64,000 bases of DNA, taken from the NCBI GenBank assembly GCA_037043455.1, contig JAWPHD010002644.1, positions 1 through 64,000 on the forward strand. The letters are read 5' to 3'. This DNA is from Cyrtodaria siliqua (taxonomy: Eukaryota; Mollusca; Bivalvia; Adapedonta; Hiatellidae). Under the pieces are notes generated by a model. It ran no database searches, was not told the origin of the DNA, and worked only from the letters and a program-made list of their open reading frames with translations. Shown in pieces: positions 20,601-27,415 of the stretch; position 1 is the first letter of the stretch, and every line of letters starts with the position of its first letter. Position numbers and translations under genes: made by a program.

Positions 20601-22154
20601 TAATATTTGATAAATACTACAAGATTACCGTTTGTCCCTTTAAAATGTAAACATCTAAACAATTCTACTTCCTAAATATATCTTCATTTCAGATACATGT
20701 CAAATGTACTCCAAGACAGAATTCCTTTCCGATCCTTCTCTACAGTGTGTGTCTGTGAACGAAATAACCGTGAATTACTGCGCCGGAAGCTGTGGTAACA
20801 GTACATCAGGCAGTGTTTTGATGCTGGAGGCAAACGCAGACAAACAACAAGCCAACTGTCGTTGTTGCACAGGTACACATTATATAAATAGATAGGTCGG
20901 TGGTGACCCAGTGGATACTACGCTAGAATCCATAACTGTGCGGAAGTCAAGTGTGAGATGGGGCCCAAGGGGTGGTTGACCATTGGTCATATGGTCTGTG
21001 GGGTGAAACCCGAGACGGTCTTTGTTTGAAGTTTATTTATTTTAGCATAGAGGTATACCCTTAATACCATTCAACGGAAGCGATACGGAAAACTTAATTT
21101 AAAACCTGGTAAACTATACTAAATTTTATCGAGTTTGGTATAAAATGCACTCAATTTTATTAAAAATATCGCGGACAAAAACATTTTTGTCAAATTGTTA
21201 GAATGCGTGAGAACGTAAAATATATGCGTGAGTTGGCTCAAAAACGCGTGTGTGCGACTTGACAGGTATGAGAATCTGAATCAGGTGATCACGTTAAGCC
21301 CCACTGGTGTGTACTTAGTTGAGCGGTCTCGTGGACAGAATTCAATCATATGAGCACATTAAAGAACCACAGATTTCTTTTCAGTAGTAAGAGTAGGAAA
21401 TGATGATTGGATTCCTATTCATTCCTTTTCTCAAGTTCGGCTCGAAATAACCTAGGACAACCTTTCCAATCTGATAAACAATGACAATCAATCCGGGCAC
21501 TCAGTGTTTCAGCACACAATTCGGACACTCAGTGTTTCAGCACGCAATTCGGGCACTCAGTGTTTCAGCACTCAGTCCGGGAACTCAATCCGGGTACTCA
21601 ATGTTTCAGCACTCAACTCAATCCGGACACTCAGTGTTTCAGCACTCAACTCAGTCCAGGCACTGTGTGGCAGCGTTACTCGTCCTTGTAGACTGTTTTA
21701 TGTTTTATTAGTTTTTATTCATTTACTCGTATTTGTGCTGCTTTACAGGTGTGGTTTCTGCAAGTTTAACGGAAGTGGATGTAATTTGTGGAGGTGTTGA
21801 AAGAAAAGCATACGTTGCTCAAATAACGGAATGCAAGTGTAACGGATGTCTTTCGACTGGTAAATATGACGTTAATTTAATATTTTATCCTTTCGTCTGC
21901 ATTTTGAATAGAATACGGGTTCTTTGCTAAGTATGTTGTTTCATATAAAATCAATTTTATAACATAAGTTGATGTTAATCAGAAGTACACAATGAAAGTA
22001 TTCATATAAACAAACAACAACAACAACAACAACATTAAAAATAACATCACAGTTTTATTCAACCAATTAGTCCAACGTTAAAATCAACTATAAATTTCAC
22101 ACACATACCTCTCATTAACTTCTTTTTACAGAAAGCCCACCGGTACGAAGATAG
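2426..22154 (+). CDS. SCO-spondin-like multi-TSP1/VWC/TIL/CTCK protein, copy A (gene span, exons 1-23 in view)
   Basis: Twenty-three exons join in one frame to give 1,033 residues plus stop, entering in phase 1 from an upstream exon not seen. Module order: unrecognised domain (E1-E2), Thr-rich linker (E3), TSP1 (E4), TSP1 split E5/E6, VWC-like E6/E7, TSP1 (E8, E9), TIL+VWC (E10/E11), TSP1+VWC (E12-E14), TSP1 (E15, E16, E17), TIL+VWC (E18-E20), CTCK (E21-E23). A TSP1 array ending in TIL-VWC-CTCK is the C-terminal layout of SCO-spondin and related mucin-type glycoproteins. Such proteins are secreted, disulfide-rich and often multimerise through the CTCK. WxxW and CSxTCG motifs predict C-mannosylation and O-fucosylation in the secretory pathway. 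No signal peptide or VWD domain is in view, so this is the 3' part of the gene. A bivalve mucin-like or hemocytin-like relative is possible. Orthology to vertebrate SSPO is not shown. Confidence 0.85.
3117..3343. repeat. Inverted repeat (44-nt arms) abutting exon 2
   Basis: Left arm 3117-3160 and right arm 3300-3343 are reverse complements with one mismatch (core GCTAACGCACCAGTAGACAA). The loop is 139 nt. The right arm ends 17 nt before the exon 2 acceptor. Conserved in copy B. Confidence 0.85.
3361..3511 (+). CDS. Copy A exon 2: unrecognised domain, second half
   Basis: The phase-0 acceptor after ACAATTCAG matches the phase-0 end of exon 1. The exon ends TTAG|GTATGC in phase 1. It reads FDIGVDDNVVTINFNNRVGD and ends FEAKACYHPLG. 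The acceptor has a weak pyrimidine tract and lies 17 nt downstream of a 44-nt inverted-repeat arm. An alternative AG lies about 19 nt upstream but gives the wrong phase. Confidence 0.75.
4094..4156 (+). CDS. Copy A exon 3: Thr/Ser/Val-rich linker
   Basis: A 63-nt exon, phase 1-1, with acceptor CCATTTCAG and donor GCTG|GTATGT. It reads ATTTVFVTLTSGVSTPVMTT, a short mucin-like linker likely to carry O-glycans and to space the N-terminal domain from the TSP1 array. Confidence 0.7.
4328..4456. repeat. 25-bp VNTR, ~5 units (copy A)
   Basis: Tandem units of GGTATGCGACACCACAAACA plus TAAAA. The unit is contained in the dispersed repeat that continues to about 4545 (family 1, reverse orientation). 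Confidence 0.9.
4724..4891 (+). CDS. Copy A exon 4: TSP1 repeat 1
   Basis: Phase 1-1, 168 nt, acceptor CTCTTCCAG, donor CCCA|GTATGT. Contains WSEWSPWSDCSETCGLG and ends CNLQDCPS, with the usual six cysteines and the RxR spacing of TSP1. Copy B differs here by Ala-to-Phe and Leu-to-Pro in two codons just before the first Trp. Confidence 0.93.
5293..5371 (+). CDS. Copy A exon 5: TSP1 repeat 2, N-terminal half
   Basis: 79 nt, phase 1 in, phase 2 out, acceptor GCTATTTCAG, donor TTCAG|GTTCAC. Reads WTAWTPWSDCDVFCGEGAQY. The intron splits an Arg codon, as it does in TSP1 repeat 5 (exons 12/13). Confidence 0.88.
5650..5740 (-). other. tRNA-like sequence (SINE head or pseudo-tRNA)
   Basis: On the minus strand, TAGTTCAGTGGATAGAGCAC resembles an A box and GTGTGCTCGAGCCCCG a degenerate B box. 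Acceptor and anticodon stems do not pair well, so I do not call it a functional tRNA. Copy B equivalent near 49965-50045. Confidence 0.35.
6008..6100 (+). other. tRNA-like sequence with T-run
   Basis: GTGGTCTAGAGGTTCAGCG (A-box-like), a clear B-box-like GGGTTCAAATCCC and a run of seven T about 15 nt later. The acceptor stem does not pair. Likely a tRNA-derived SINE fragment. Copy B near 50317-50410. Confidence 0.4.
6552..6812 (+). CDS. Copy A exon 6: TSP1 repeat 2 C-terminal half, acidic insert, start of VWC-like module
   Basis: 261 nt, phase 2-2, acceptor TTGTTTTCCAG, donor AATG|GTAGGT. It opens ECNDPPPMPGQIGC and closes the TSP1 at CTEPACTC. An acidic stretch of about 50 residues follows (DSFVEEFGYEPSEIVGWMEK), then VECNEC, whose last Cys codon is split by the intron. 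The acidic stretch is not a standard part of TSP1 or VWC. Confidence 0.88.
7117..7596. mobile_element. MITE, ~48-bp terminal inverted repeats (copy A)
   Basis: The left end TATGCTGAAAGGAAGAAGAA and following CGCGACACGGGAATTTCCGC recur as reverse complement at the right end. Ends start with TA, which suggests a Tc1/mariner-type target. A 5'-truncated relative lies at 37405-37795. Confidence 0.75.
8062..8108 (+). CDS. Copy A exon 7: VWC-like micro-exon
   Basis: 47 nt, phase 2 in, phase 1 out, acceptor TTATTTGCAG, donor GAGG|GTAAGT. Reads CICEGGSFNCNKTTCEG and completes a C-x-C VWC-type motif begun in exon 6. Too short to be seen as an open reading frame. Copy B has one extra A in the AAAA run. 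Confidence 0.85.
8441..8585. mobile_element. Short palindromic MITE related to 12883-13454
   Basis: Ends ATCATCCAGACACACTC and GAGGTCTGGAAAATCGAGACT are inverted versions of each other and match the ends of the element at 12883-13454. Copy B near 52780-52924. Confidence 0.5.
8658..8816 (+). CDS. Copy A exon 8: TSP1 repeat 3
   Basis: Phase 1-1, 159 nt, acceptor GTTGCCACAG, donor CCAA|GTGAGT. Reads TQWSDWTPCSKSCDVGQQNR and ends CNAELCPS. A SINE-like element begins only about 15 nt after the donor. Confidence 0.93.
8832..9027 (-). mobile_element. SINE-like element (family S1), copy A
   Basis: On the minus strand it reads from CGCTGCGGGTTCGAA through CTGGTTCTACCCAGGAAAAA to a tail CATTCAAACAAACAAAC. 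The same sequence lies on the + strand at 37018-37215. B-box-like GGGTTCGAA at the head. Copy B at about 53171-53366. Confidence 0.7.
9700..9867 (+). CDS. Copy A exon 9: TSP1 repeat 4
   Basis: Phase 1-1, 168 nt, acceptor CGTGTTACAG, donor CCAA|GTATGT. Reads WSPWSEWSNCSSTEPCTAG and ends CAEECAEPS. Identical in copy B. Confidence 0.93.
10055..10440 (+). mobile_element. Dispersed repeat family 1 (copy A, exon 9-10 intron)
   Basis: Runs from GGCTATTGTTTTGTTTTG through core GACCGTTCCAAGGCGGTATC to GACTGTCCTCCTTGAATGCT. The same ~400 bp is at 18095-18480, and copy B has it at about 54380-54765. Core fragments are at 4457-4545(-), 5150-5205(-), 15670-15755(-), 23450-23640(+) and 38140-38330(-). No coding capacity seen. 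Confidence 0.7.
10770..11022 (+). CDS. Copy A exon 10: TIL module and first half of VWC
   Basis: 253 nt, phase 1 in, phase 2 out, acceptor ATGTTCTAG, donor CTTG|GTAAGT. The TIL-type pattern is VNCSTTCPQTC ... NCVPGCKCPDGF ... CVQQDTCPC. It is followed by YTPDGVEVWVDFPY and CES, where the next Cys codon is split. TIL followed by VWC is typical of SCO-spondin and mucin-type proteins. Confidence 0.92.
11048..11125. repeat. 24-bp tandem repeat, 3 units (copy A)
   Basis: Units of CTTAGTATAGTCCGAATAAG plus TGCA directly after the exon 10 donor. Copy B (55369-55465) has four units. Confidence 0.85.
11562..11608 (+). CDS. Copy A exon 11: VWC-like micro-exon
   Basis: 47 nt, phase 2 in, phase 1 out, acceptor CTCTTTTCAG, donor GATT|GTAAGT. 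With exon 10 it reads CKCSANHTLVCEPIED. Same length and phase as exon 7. Confidence 0.87.
12400..12475 (+). CDS. Copy A exon 12: TSP1 repeat 5, N-terminal half
   Basis: 76 nt, phase 1 in, phase 2 out, acceptor ACTATTTAG, donor TACAG|GTAAGT. Reads CDWKEWTPWGACDVTCGQG then TRNRYR. The intron splits the Arg codon at the same place as in TSP1 repeat 2. Confidence 0.9.
12883..13454. mobile_element. DNA-transposon-like element with inverted ends, full length (copy A)
   Basis: Left end CTAGTCTTAGTCTCGATCAT then CCAGACCTCTC; right end GAGTGTGTCTGGATGATAGA then GACTAATCTAG. No transposase frame seen. In copy B only 93 bp remain (57218-57310). Confidence 0.65.
13502..13642 (+). CDS. Copy A exon 13: TSP1 repeat 5 C-terminal half and VWC start
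   Basis: 141 nt, phase 2-2, acceptor TTCTTCTCAG, donor AATG|GTAAGA. Reads TTDANCGSNMETEDCFLDAC, then PPGCVVNGSEYEWGELI and FCEKC with the last Cys codon split. Copy B has Ser for Ala in the DAC segment. Confidence 0.9.
13935..13987 (+). CDS. Copy A exon 14: VWC-like micro-exon
   Basis: 53 nt, phase 2 in, phase 1 out, acceptor CTACTTTCAG, donor GTTG|GTAAGA. Reads CYCTVEVNYYCVNDTMSV and completes the VWC-type C-x-C motif. Confidence 0.83.
14284..14451 (+). CDS. Copy A exon 15: TSP1 repeat 6
   Basis: Phase 1-1, 168 nt, acceptor CATTTATAG, donor TCAT|GTAAGT. Reads WAAWSVWSQCSSTCQGGSVT and ends MPCNVNISC. Copy B has Thr for Ala before CPG. Confidence 0.93.
15182..15340 (+). CDS. Copy A exon 16: TSP1 repeat 7
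   Basis: Phase 1-1, 159 nt, acceptor TTTTATCAG, donor AACA|GTAAGT. Reads FSQWGDCDQECGDGNKTRSR and ends CNYGECNS. It keeps one core Trp instead of two or three, so it is a less canonical TSP1. Identical in copy B. Confidence 0.92.
15850..16002 (+). CDS. Copy A exon 17: TSP1 repeat 8
   Basis: Phase 1-1, 153 nt, acceptor TCTTTCAG, donor TGCC|GTATGT. Reads LSEWSDWTPCSVTCGLGTLS and ends CYAGDC. Confidence 0.93.
16234..16348. repeat. Fold-back inverted repeat
   Basis: AGAATATCATGTTAGTG and its reverse complement CACTAACATGATATTCT close a ~115-bp imperfect hairpin in the exon 17-18 intron. A smaller palindrome (CTGCCGAGA / TCTCGGCAG) lies at 16037-16078. Both conserved in copy B. The rest of 16350-17124 shows nothing recognisable. 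Confidence 0.7.
17125..17330 (+). CDS. Copy A exon 18: second TIL module and VWC start
   Basis: 206 nt, phase 1 in, phase 0 out, acceptor TCTTTACAG, donor ACCG|GTGAGT. Reads CLTNQVWSNNSLCQQTC ... CSEPSEGCVCEDSLYLD ... CDKCYGSDGLEVP. Three N-glycosylation sequons are visible. Copy B changes one Asn to Asp, which removes one sequon. Confidence 0.92.
17385..17720. mobile_element. Dispersed repeat family 2
   Basis: Shares GAATTAAGAGCTACCAATTC, the CGGCACATATA-type segment and TTTGGCGGGTTAG with 27080-27415 and 36460-36780. CCCGCCAA at one end and TTGGCGGG at the other suggest short inverted ends. Copy B at about 61190-61520. Confidence 0.6.
17985..18480 (+). mobile_element. Dispersed repeat family 1, longest copy
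   Basis: Includes an extra ~110 bp at its left end (CCCATTGGGACGGTGGCGTT onward) before the part shared with 10055-10440. Copy B at about 61790-62275. Confidence 0.7.
18694..18795 (+). CDS. Copy A exon 19: VWC module, middle
   Basis: 102 nt, phase 0-0, acceptor TTGTTCTTCAG, donor AGAA|GTAAGC. Reads DDSCYQCECVQGHEECNRKC then PLPVCAE, a clear VWC core. Confidence 0.9.
19509..19706. mobile_element. MITE, TTAACCCTTA-type ends (copy A)
   Basis: TTAACCCTTAGCCTGCTA at the left and TAGCGGGTTAAGGGTTAA at the right are inverted copies. The interior has a CAGCAGGCTGATCAGG palindrome. I recognise this family from memory as common in heterodont bivalves. Copy B at 63308-63505. Confidence 0.7.
19729..19792 (+). 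CDS. Copy A exon 20: VWC module, end
   Basis: 64 nt, phase 0 in, phase 1 out, acceptor AACTTACAG, donor CCAG|GTATAT. Reads DAANPCCPICKQIP, the typical CCPxC end of VWC. Last exon present in both copies within the window. Confidence 0.9.
20064..20539. mobile_element. MITE, TTTAAAGGGACA-type ends
   Basis: Left TTTAAAGGGACAATGTCC then GTAA, right TTACGGAAAGTGTCCCTTTA then AA, inverted. Flanked farther out by a 28-bp direct repeat (TTTTAATATTTGATAAATA) at 20028 and 20597. The copy B counterpart starts near 63864 and is cut by the window end. Confidence 0.6.
20693..20872 (+). CDS. Copy A exon 21: CTCK cystine knot, first part
   Basis: 180 nt, phase 1-1, acceptor TTCATTTCAG, donor ACAG|GTACAC. 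Reads DTCQMYSKTEFL ... VNYCAGSCGNSTSG ... ANCRCCTG. The CxGxC-like and CRCC motifs are the signature of the C-terminal cystine knot of mucins, VWF and SCO-spondin, where it drives dimerisation. Confidence 0.92.
21240..21460 (+). mobile_element. SINE-like element (family S2)
   Basis: GAGCACATTAAAGAACCACA, then AAGAGTAGGAAATG and GGCTCGAAATAACCTA, in the same order as the minus strand of 43628-43833. A tRNA-like start GGTGACCCAGTGGATACTAC lies farther up at about 20891. Confidence 0.55.
21488..21665 (+). repeat. Minisatellite, ~30-bp unit
   Basis: About six units of GGCACTCAGTGTTTCAGCAC plus a variable AACTCAATCC, ending about 80 bp upstream of exon 22. Confidence 0.85.
21749..21859 (+). CDS. 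Copy A exon 22: CTCK cystine knot, second part
   Basis: 111 nt, phase 1-1, acceptor TGCTTTACAG, donor ACTG|GTAAAT. Reads VVSASLTEVDVICGG ... ITECKCNGCLS, the closing CxC and last Cys of the knot. Confidence 0.92.
22132..22154 (+). CDS. Copy A exon 23: terminal coding exon with stop
   Basis: Acceptor TTCTTTTTACAG at 22131. Phase 1 gives ESPPVRR then TAG at 22152-22154. A short basic tail after the CTCK. The 3' UTR follows. Confidence 0.75.
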
Positions 22155-22248
22155 TGACGAAACTACTACTGACAAACAACCACGACAGAAACCACCAAAT
22201 AACGACTGAAAACCAACATAGAAAACTAGATATTGTGTTAGTTTATGC

Positions 22249-22302
22249 AAATAAACTAAATCCTGTTGAAATGCAATTATGTAAAAACCGATAAAAAATA
22301 AA
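22249..22302 (+). terminator. Candidate polyadenylation signals of copy A
   Basis: AATAAA occurs at 22249-22254 and 22297-22302, about 100-150 nt after the stop codon at 22152. Either would end a short 3' UTR. Confidence 0.5.
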
Positions 22303-22890
22303 AGTACTGCATATATAAATAAATACATGGTGTTGTTATACATAGTCATGCGGATCTTTAGAAGTATTACTTTCAAGTCAGTGTACCTACACGCAGCTGC
22401 CAACATGAATGTAAATAATAATTTATTCAGAAAAGCCCCCCACACATAACTGCTGGTAGAATTTCACTGGATGATTTGGCGTCAATAAACTTACTTCACT
22501 CCTGAAACGAAAGATCGACTTGGCAGGATTGTCAGTAGTCTCAAATTATTCTGAAATAATGCACATAAATGGTCATAAAACATATAATCGGTAAATAACA
22601 TAAAACGACAAATAGCACAAGACAATGTCCAGCTTTTTGTCTAAAAATATATACAACGCAGGCGACCAACCAACGTGTCATGACATTCAACGTACACTTC
22701 GTTGAACACAGCTACTGAACCTTTCAACTACATTTTTCACGTATATCTAAGTATAGGAATAGCATTTATAGGCAAATCGTTGGTTTACTCATGGGTACTA
22801 ACTGTGTAACCACTGTCGCACACGTTTTATACGAGTATTTCTACTGTGAAATAGGTTTCAGGAATAGGTCTTCCAGCAGATACTCAGGCA
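22303..22890. other. Intergenic, nothing recognised
   Basis: AT-rich sequence after the polyadenylation signals, with no open frame, repeat or RNA signal I can support. Confidence 0.5.
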
Positions 22891-22891
22891 G

Positions 22892-23215
22892 ATGTCATCA
22901 AAGCTTTTAATTAATACCTCCCGTTATCTGTATAATGTTTTGAACAGTAGCACCAATAATTTTTACTATCTTTCCTTAATAACTTCAACTGATTATGTCG
23001 CTTCTTTTCTAGATGTACGTCTCTCTGTCGAAAATGGAGAATTAATTAGCAAGATTTATTACAAGCTAGAGGATTTAAAATATGATCTTGTTAATTTTCG
23101 GGTTACCCTCGTATGGGTATGTGCTACCCAACATTTTACACGAGTTTGTGGTCAAGTTGAATATTTGAATATTCGCAAGCTTTGTATAATTATAAAGGTC
23201 CACCTTCAGGGCTAA
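22892..23215 (+). pseudogene. Degraded reverse-transcriptase fragment
   Basis: ASFLDVRLSVENGELISKIY then YKLEDLKYDLVNF, a frame disturbance, then TRVCGQVEYLNIRKLC. From memory the spacing matches the C-terminal part of a class of metazoan retroelement reverse transcriptases (FLDL..S..NG....IYYK.DD..FDIVNFP). No flanking ends found. Confidence 0.45.
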
Positions 23216-23449
23216 ACGTTACCCTAAACAGGCAAGCCCTTCGTCAAATTTATTTTCATAATTCTTACTTACTTTGAACTATAATAATGAGTACTTTAAA
23301 AGTACTTTTGCGACACGGATTAACACAACTTGATATCTATGATGGCGTGATTTACAAACAAGTCATGATCATTTTAACACATTATTTTTAAAAGAATATT
23401 ACCAAAAAGCGGTTATGACCGAACTGTTTTGCAACACACTGCATGTTTA

Positions 23450-23640
23450 ATGGTTGATCCCTGTTTAAACCATCAGTGCCTCAGACCGTTCAAGGCGGTA
23501 CCTCGATTGTCAACTCTTTTATGTTTGTGGTATCGCATACTTTGCTTCTATTTTTCCATGTAATTGTTGTCAGTTTTGTTTGCATGTTTTTGGTTGACTG
23601 TGTTCTGTGCATGCCTCATTTCATTTCCTGTTCGACTTGT
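23450..23640 (+). mobile_element. Dispersed repeat family 1 fragment
   Basis: GACCGTTCAAGGCGGTACC, then TTTATGTTTGTGGTATCGC, a diverged match to the family core. Confidence 0.6.
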
Positions 23641-24229
23641 ATTCTCATTTAAGTGTGGTTGCTTCCTGTTTAAAACGACAGTGGCCCCCGTCTACTCAAG
23701 CCGGTATACAAGGCGGTATCCATATTGACAATAAATGCTGAAAATGGGATTCCTTGTACGCAACAAACACAAACAAGAAATACAAGTAGCAGATTCTGTT
23801 CTATTGAATCATGGCAGGTACTGTAAAGTGCACCTCTCACGCCTCCTAACACGGTGTATATCACATTATTGCTAACTATCCTTTTCAATGTAACATTTGT
23901 TCTATAAGCGCGGGTTTGCCTTTTTGTTTCTTGTTATGGGCAAATCATTTTGTAAGAAACTGGGACCATACGCCGCTGGCCGTGGAATGGTATAAAAAAC
24001 ACATTGAAGCAGGCCTGCCAAATATCCGGATTCTCCGGATTTTTCAGTCGTTCTCCGGATCTCCGGATTTAAGTGTAAAATCTCCGGATTTTTTATCAAA
24101 ACAAAATGTTCATGATCTAACAGCTATATTTTCACAGTTTATCAGCTGTTTCCCGAATTGGTCCTGTTACGCTCCCTAGTAGGAGGAGTATTTGCAAATG
24201 CCAAATCAACGGTGGTCATCCGAGTAATG

Positions 24230-24751
24230 AACAGAACAGAACAGAACAGATATTTTATTTAGACTTGTACAAAGTGCATCGTCATTCAGAACATATATAC
24301 AATATAGGAATATAACAAAGTCACGTTAACAGAGTATATAACTCAACTGTCAGTATAGTTTACATCATCATAGTTAGAGGATGAACAATATTATATTTAT
24401 ACTAAGCGTTCAAATAGAAAGTCTAACATTTAAAACACATTTTATATACCTCGCTAAATTTAGTAATATATCATTGTTTGAAGTTTTCATCAATTCTATA
24501 TATTTGAACATAGATGGCCTCTGGTGGTAATATCTTTTAATATATTATTTTCTTAGTTCATTGTAACATTGACACACACATATAAAATGGTATTCGTCTT
24601 CCAGATCTTGTGAGTTACAACATAAACAATATCTTTCATTTCTCGGTATGCGATTTCTTGCATACAGTCCAGTTTGTATGTTAAGAGAATGTGCAGATAA
24701 TCTTATTCTAGAAACAGAGAATCTCAAATTGCTAGGTAAAACATTTACCAA
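24230..24751 (-). pseudogene. LINE 3' end (C-terminal ORF fragment and tail)
   Basis: Minus strand: LPSNLRFSVSRIRLSAHSLN, then TGLYARNRIPRNERYCLCCN, then CYNELRK, a TAA, and a continuation YIKRYYHQRPSMFKYIELMK. Ends with AATAAAATATCTGTTCTG repeats, a microsatellite-type LINE tail. Clade not assigned. Confidence 0.65.
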
Positions 24752-26213
24752 ACTTGATCAGATTGTTAGTGTCAGTAAAAGCTTGGTCAAGTTCGAAAAC
24801 CAGACAGATCGGATCAGTAACAGCGGAGTTATGGGCCTTGGTTTTGTTTAAATGCTATAATTCGTCTTACGATAGGGCCTTCATTTTGGATCTGATATTT
24901 GCCAAACTTTACCAGATTTTATGACTTTCTTTTTTTATATTATTAATTTTTTTTTATTATTTTTTTTATTTTTTTTGGATTTTATTAAAAATGGTGTAAT
25001 TTGACTCGTCTTACATTATTTTTTTTGTTTGATTTTTGTTTTTGTTTTTAAATTTTTTTTTTTTTTTTTTTTAGCTCTATGTTGGACCAGTCGGACCAGT
25101 AACAGAGGAGTTATGGAGTTATGGCTCTTGATTTAGTTAAAAATGCTATATTTTACCTCGTTCATACGGTAGGGCCTTCATTTTTCATCTGATCTTTACC
25201 AAACTTTACCTGATTCTTTAGTTTTGGCCTTTGATTTAGTTGAAAAGCTTTATTTTGCCCAAAACTTTCAAAAAAACGTAAATGGCAGTCTCACGCTTCA
25301 TTGATGTTATAAGAGCCATGTTAGCCAGTAGAGCTTAGGCCTCTCTTGTTTTATGAAAGTGCACTTACTTTTCTAAACAGTTGCGTTCTTTATGCAAATA
25401 CGAAGTCTTCATAATTCTAATACAAATTATAATCATCGTACACAGCAGCAGTCCTCACACTTGCGATTTCAGTTGGCTTGGCCAATTAAAGAAGTCATAG
25501 ATATATTGCTGTTATTACACATTATGTCACTGAAGGAACTAATTATGCCCTAAGGTGTTAATTCTATATTCAGTCAGTGCATTACACTTCTGCTCTAGGA
25601 TATGCTGCTGAAATATGGGGATTCTCTAAATCAAAAGAAACAGAAAGAATACACCTAAGGTTCTGTAAACGGTTGCTTAACGTTAGATTAAATGCATGCA
25701 CAGTAGGTGTATATTGTGAACTTGGGCGTTACCCTCTTCATATTACGAGATATATAAGAATTATTTAGTATTGGTGTAAAGTAATAAATACTAACAGCAT
25801 TCTGATGACAAAACTCTATGAACAAGGTGTATATGATTGTGAAAGAGGTTTTAAAAATTGGGTTTCGAATGTAAAAAAGTTATTATCTGATTATGTTTTG
25901 CCTATGTATTTAACAGGATATGCTGAATGATAAACCTTTTCCATTCGTTTTTAAAAAACGAATAATTGACTGTTTTAAGCAAGAGTGGTATGGGTCAATT
26001 GATAGCAGTGCTGTTCTTGAAAACTATAAATATTTTAAATCTGATTTTTCATATGAGCACTATCTAAATAAAAAATAAAGTCTTAACGAGGCAAAATATA
26101 GAATTTTAACAAAATCAAGGGCCATAACTCCGCTGTTAATGGTCCGATCTAGCTGGTTTTCGAACTTGTCCGAGCTTTCATTGATATTAACAATCTGTGC
26201 AAGTTTGGTAAAG
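24744..26213. repeat. Inverted repeat pair (~106 bp) around the LINE fragment
   Basis: Left arm 24744-24849 and right arm 26108-26213 are near reverse complements (GGCCATAACTCCGCTGTTA and TGGTTTTCGAACTTG in the right arm). The interval between also holds more diverged reverse-oriented units at 25080-25260, T-rich tracts at 24930-25075, and unassigned sequence at 25330-25560. Confidence 0.75.
25560..26080 (+). pseudogene. LINE ORF fragment, opposite strand to 24230-24751
   Basis: LGYAAEIWGFSKSKETERIH ... VYCELGRYPLHITRYIRII, then an in-frame TAG, YWCKVINTNSILMTKLYEQG, and after a frameshift near 25918 FKQEWYGSIDSSAVLENYKY to YEHYLNKK. This is the stretch that should directly precede LPSNLRF of the other fragment. 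Confidence 0.65.
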
Positions 26214-26786
26214 ATCAAATAATAAATGAAGGTGCTAGAATGTTCACAAGGCTTAAAATGGCATTTTTCAGCAAAACAAGGGCCATAACTCCGCTGAAAT
26301 TATTTCGATCTTACCGGTTTTCGAACTTTTCCGAGCTTTCATTGATATAGAGACACTGGCAAAGTCAAGTAAAGATCCGATTAATATTGAAGGCTCTAGA
26401 GTGTTCACAAGGCACACAATAGCATTTTTCCAGAAAAATAAAGGGTCATAACTCCGGTGTTACTGATTTGATTTAGCTGATTTTTGAACTTGTTCGAGCT
26501 TTCATTAATATTAACAATCTGTGCAAGTTTAGTAAAGATCAAATAATAAATGAAGGTGCTAGAGTGTTCACAAGGCTTAATCTGGCATTTTTCAGCAAAA
26601 CAAGGGCCATAACTCCGGTGAAATTATTTCGATCTGGCTGGTTTTCAAACTTTATCGAGCTTTTATTGATATAAAGACACTGGCAAAGTATCGTAAAGAT
26701 TCGATTAATAATGAAGGCCCTAGAGTGTTCGCAAGGCAAAAGTTTACGGACGACGGACGGACGGAGGGACGACGGACGACGGACAC
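26117..26786 (+). repeat. ~162-bp tandem array ending in GGACGGACG tract
   Basis: Units start with AAGGGCCATAACTCCG at 26117, 26278, 26441 and 26602. The array ends in an (ACGG)n-type tract and CATCCCATAAGCTCTGCTGG, a tail I recognise from bivalve repeats. From 26787 to 27060 nothing more specific. Confidence 0.8.
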
Positions 26787-27079
26787 CTCGCCATCCCATA
26801 AGCTCTGCTGGCCTTCGGTAAAAATTGTGGTAGAAATTAAAGTCTTTCTAATAGAATAACTATGCTAATTAATTATTTTCTATAACTATCAAACAATGCA
26901 TCAATTTGTATTAATTGCATAAATAATTTAAATTTGCGCTTTAAAAAAAGTAATGCGAAAATCAAGTCGCACGCTGTAAATTTTCATTTAAATTTTTTCT
27001 TCCCGCGCTTTAAATCTTATTATTTTTTTTAAAAAATCTCAGGATTCTGTGTTAAAAAGTTTTGGCAGGCCTGTTGAAG

Positions 27080-27415
27080 GTTGACGAGGTTTATACATAA
27101 CTTACTTATTGCGAGAATCCGAACTCTATAGAGTCTGACACAGTTTTCGGCCGTTTCCAAAGGTCCATTATCATACCCTTTTCTATAGATATAGCATAAA
27201 CGGCTTTAACCAGCCATGCCAAACCCCACAACTTCAGCGTTGAATTAAGAGTTACCAACGCATTTTCAATCACGTGTATTTAAAGAACCCGTAAAAATGC
27301 CTATCCATTTAATCGGCACATATACATTATTATATGACCTGAACACCTTGATAGAATTTTGATAAATGGTTTTGTAGTGCAATTTTGCCGTTATTTGGCG
27401 GGTTAGTTTCTTTAA
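27080..27415. mobile_element. Dispersed repeat family 2 copy
   Basis: Shares AACTCTATAGA, GAATTAAGAGTTACCAA and the TTATTTGGCGGGTTAGTT end with 17385-17720. It begins right next to the TTGAAG that flanks the 24010-27073 element. Confidence 0.6.

Larger units (their letters stand above)
24010..27073. mobile_element. 3.06-kb composite element with CAGGCCTGCCAAA inverted ends
   Basis: CAGGCCTGCCAAA at 24010-24022 and its reverse complement at 27061-27073, with looser similarity continuing inward (GGATTCTCCGGATTTTT versus the reverse of AAAAATCTCAGGATTC). TTGAAG directly flanks both sides (24004-24009, 27074-27079). CAG-starting ends recall hAT elements, but no transposase is visible. The interior is LINE fragments and short arrays. 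Confidence 0.6.

Noticed and set aside
22059..22445. 128-residue minus-strand frame
   Set aside because: It is antisense to the last exon and 3' UTR of copy A, hydrophobic and without domain features.
25577..25768. Stand-alone gene of 63 residues
   Set aside because: It is part of a LINE reading frame that continues past an in-frame TAG.
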